Assembly: GCA_003660865.1 (NCBI GenBank)
Contig: QMVA01000113.1
Span: forward strand, 1 to 5,407
Source: Candidatus Nanohalarchaeota archaeon
Lineage (GTDB): Archaea; EX4484-52; B79-G9
Direction: 5' to 3'
DNA: 5,407 bases
Positions 4,394 to 5,407 of this stretch are shown here, piece after piece. Every line of letters begins with the position of its first letter. The stretch's first letter is position 1. The notes below the pieces were generated by a model that saw only the letters and a list, made by a program, of their open reading frames with translations, searched no databases and was not told the DNA's origin. Both the position numbers and the translations under genes were made by a program.

Positions 4394-5041
4394 CTATAAC
4401 CCCTCGACAAGCGGCACAAACACGCAGGAAGTTATTGATTCTTCCCTGAACTCGCCTCTAATCTTCCTGACTCTCAAAAGCATCTGCATAAACGCACCAC
4501 CGATAGGCATCACCAGAATCCCTCCGTCCTTCAGTTGCTCCAAAAGCTTCTCCGGCACCTCGCGCGCAGCAGCAGCAACAATTATCCTGTCATACGGTGC
4601 CTCCTTCTTATATCCGGCAGACCCGTCACCATGAATCACACAAACATTCTCATAACCGGGGAGCTTCGCAAGCCTCTCCTTCGCCTGCAGAAAAATCTTC
4701 TCCACTATCTCAACAGAATACACTTCACGCGCAAGACACGAAAGGACCGCCGCCTGGTACCCCGAACCCGTCCCCACCTCAAGCACCGACTCATCTCCGC
4801 GAAGCTCAAGGCACTCACTCATAAGCGCAACCATATACGGCTGCGAAATAGTCTGCACCTCGCCGATAGGAAGCGCTTCATCTGCATAAGCGCGCTCCCT
4901 CATCCTCTCAGGCACAAACAAATGGCGCGGCACTTCTTCCATAGCCCGAAGCACGCGCTCATCATTAATCCCGCGCCCCCTGATCTGCTCATCAACCATA
5001 CGCCTGCGTTTCTCCGCATAATCTTTATTCACAACTTCCAT
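4394..5041 (-). CDS. pcm: Protein-L-isoaspartate O-methyltransferase (EC 2.1.1.77)
   Basis: Transfers a methyl group from S-adenosylmethionine to isoaspartyl residues in age-damaged proteins, starting their repair to aspartate; cytoplasmic. The product is 215 residues, usual for the family. The N-terminal KRRRMVDEQIRGRGI (11-25) and VPRHLFVPE (37-45) are typical, as is the substrate-site ALPIGEVQTISQPYMVALM (56-74). The SAM-binding motif I is VLEVGTGSGY (86-95), post-I is VYSVEI (107-112), and motif II is PYDRIIVAAAA...LLEQLKDGGILVMPIG (149-181). It ends FVPLVEGL, where FVPL is a family hallmark. Many relatives have Gly rather than Val63 before QTIS, and T-A-A-P rather than A-A-A-R around 156-160; both look tolerable. 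The ATG at 5041 has AAGG close upstream (weak, about 3-4 bases) but gives the expected N-terminus. The coding strand is G-rich. Confidence 0.95.
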   Translation of the reverse strand: MEVVNKDYAEKRRRMVDEQIRGRGINDERVLRAMEEVPRHLFVPERMRERAYADEALPIGEVQTISQPYMVALMSECLELRGDESVLEVGTGSGYQAAVLSCLAREVYSVEIVEKIFLQAKERLAKLPGYENVCVIHGDGSAGYKKEAPYDRIIVAAAAREVPEKLLEQLKDGGILVMPIGGAFMQMLLRVRKIRGEFREESITSCVFVPLVEGL

Positions 5042-5062
5042 AATCCTTATTGGTATCTGAAA

Positions 5063-5073
5063 TTAAAAAAGGG
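5063..5073 (-). promoter_or_regulatory. Possible TATA box of pcm
   Basis: On the minus strand this reads CCCTTTTTTAA, about 22-32 bases before the ATG. If used, transcription would begin at or very near the start codon, making pcm almost leaderless, which fits its poor ribosome site. The match to a TATA box is only fair. Confidence 0.3.
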
Positions 5074-5117
5074 TGCAAAAGCTCTAATCAGGCAAATTTC
5101 AAATGTGGTGGTGACTG

Positions 5118-5255
5118 ATATCTGTAACAATTTAAGGGTGAGAATTGCGGGATAATAATACTCTTTTTGGATAATCCTTTATCTTTCCTACCGTCACAGC
5201 AAAAAACATCATCCGACCCGCTAAAACCATCATCGTGTGTTCTCATTACAGATAT
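5118..5255. repeat. 10-bp inverted repeat, 118 bases apart, with an inner hairpin
   Basis: ATATCTGTAA (5118-5127) and TTACAGATAT (5246-5255) are perfectly complementary. The right arm also overlaps a local hairpin, CATTACA (5244-5250) with TGTAATG (5259-5265), 7 bp over an 8-nt loop, so the two pairings compete. The stretch between pcm and the transposase remnant has no other gene that I can support. These repeats may mark the edge of the mobile element. Confidence 0.45.
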
Positions 5256-5280
5256 TCATGTAATGCACTACACAAAAACA

Positions 5281-5292
5281 TATAAATTTATA
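5281..5292. promoter_or_regulatory. Palindromic TATA-like sequence TATAAATTTATA
   Basis: A perfect 12-base palindrome that matches an archaeal TATA box on both strands. No start codon with a believable ribosome site follows at the right distance on either strand, so it may be chance in AT-rich DNA or belong to an unseen RNA. Confidence 0.3.
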
Positions 5293-5300
5293 ATTCGTGT

Positions 5301-5341
5301 GCCGAGAATACCACCTGTTTTCAAACGGTGGATGAATCGGC
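5301..5341. repeat. Imperfect hairpin across the transposase stop codon
   Basis: GCCGA (5301-5305) pairs with TCGGC (5337-5341). Inside, after a symmetrical 5-base mismatch loop, CCACC+GTTT (5311-5315, 5317-5320) pairs with AAACGGTGG (5323-5331), with T5316 bulged and TC (5321-5322) as the formal turn. IS200/IS605 elements are bounded by imperfect hairpins near each end, which their Y1 transposase recognises as single strands. This is a candidate for the right-end hairpin. AAACGGTGG recurs at 3570-3578 without a clear stem. Confidence 0.5.
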
Positions 5342-5407
5342 ACTCTGACGTTTCTTTCGTCTGTCTGTTGTCACTTGGTTTTCAATATACTTCTTAATCG
5401 TCTCGGC
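5321..5407 (-). CDS. tnpA: IS200/IS605-type transposase TnpA, C-terminal fragment (runs off the right edge)
   Basis: Only the last 28 codons and TGA are inside the window. The fragment begins AETIKKYIENQVTTD and ends ...SADSSTV. The run (S)AETIKKYIENQ closely resembles the final helix of Y1 (HUH-type) transposases of the IS200/IS605 family, where V-S-x-E-x-I-K-K-Y-I-E-x-Q follows the W-S-x-x-Y-F-V segment. These enzymes move single-stranded DNA by a tyrosine-DNA link. The HUH motif and catalytic Tyr lie outside, so intactness cannot be judged. The stop falls in a hairpin (5301-5341) that may be the element's right end. The call rests on about 11 residues and on context, so it is moderate; any tyrosine-type relative (RAYT included) would fit. 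Confidence 0.6.
   Translation of the reverse strand, partial: AETIKKYIENQVTTDRRKKRQSADSSTV

Noticed and set aside
4535..5155. 206-codon plus-strand open frame
   Set aside because: Antisense shadow of pcm, rich in His/Arg/Pro as expected from the complement of a G-rich gene.
5205..5240. C/D-box-like guide RNA: two ATGATG words on the minus strand
   Set aside because: No CTGA D or D' box at the required spacing and no flanking terminal stem.
5167..5397. 76-codon plus-strand open frame starting at TTG
   Set aside because: Weak start, no ribosome site, and it is antisense to the better-supported transposase tail.

Overview
The window reads as AT-rich archaeal DNA, most likely from a euryarchaeon. 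The evidence is GGTGA-type Shine-Dalgarno sites matching the archaeal 16S tail (at 2189 and 4217), AT-rich TATA boxes roughly 45-60 bases before starts, T-run rather than hairpin terminators, and a type-1 seryl-tRNA synthetase with archaeal-looking motifs. The species cannot be named from the sequence. Having type-1 SerRS argues against methanogens known to carry only the rare zinc-dependent type.

Layout. 1-1323 holds no convincing protein gene. It is pyrimidine-rich and full of structure: a hairpin cluster (11-117), a diverged ~73-bp tandem repeat (143-316), a large set of interlocking inverted repeats (545-703) and a degenerate GATACTATC-type array ending in a near-perfect palindrome (808-1121). 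1324-2046 (minus) encodes a coiled-coil plus helix-turn-helix protein of unknown role, divergent from serS (2200-3483, plus) across a 153-bp spacer with promoter-like signals in both directions. 3484-3991 is non-coding with GNRA-loop hairpins, then a promoter. Two 52-residue genes follow on the plus strand: a ribbon-helix-helix-like protein (3992-4150) and a small basic protein (4227-4385) whose start is fixed by a clear ribosome binding site. Protein-L-isoaspartate methyltransferase pcm (4394-5041, minus) converges on them. The right edge (5321-5407, minus) holds what looks like the last 28 residues of an IS200/IS605-type Y1 transposase, with an imperfect hairpin across its stop codon.

The genes do not form one pathway. 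serS and pcm are housekeeping (tRNA charging, damaged-protein repair) and the other genes are small or regulatory-looking. The most unusual content is non-coding: several intergenic hairpins, all in the same orientation, share a TGG-stem with a GCAA or GTAA loop. Together with the transposase remnant this suggests REP-like or non-autonomous IS200/IS605-derived elements. That link is inference. In the stretches sampled, the plus strand has more C than G whichever strand is coding.
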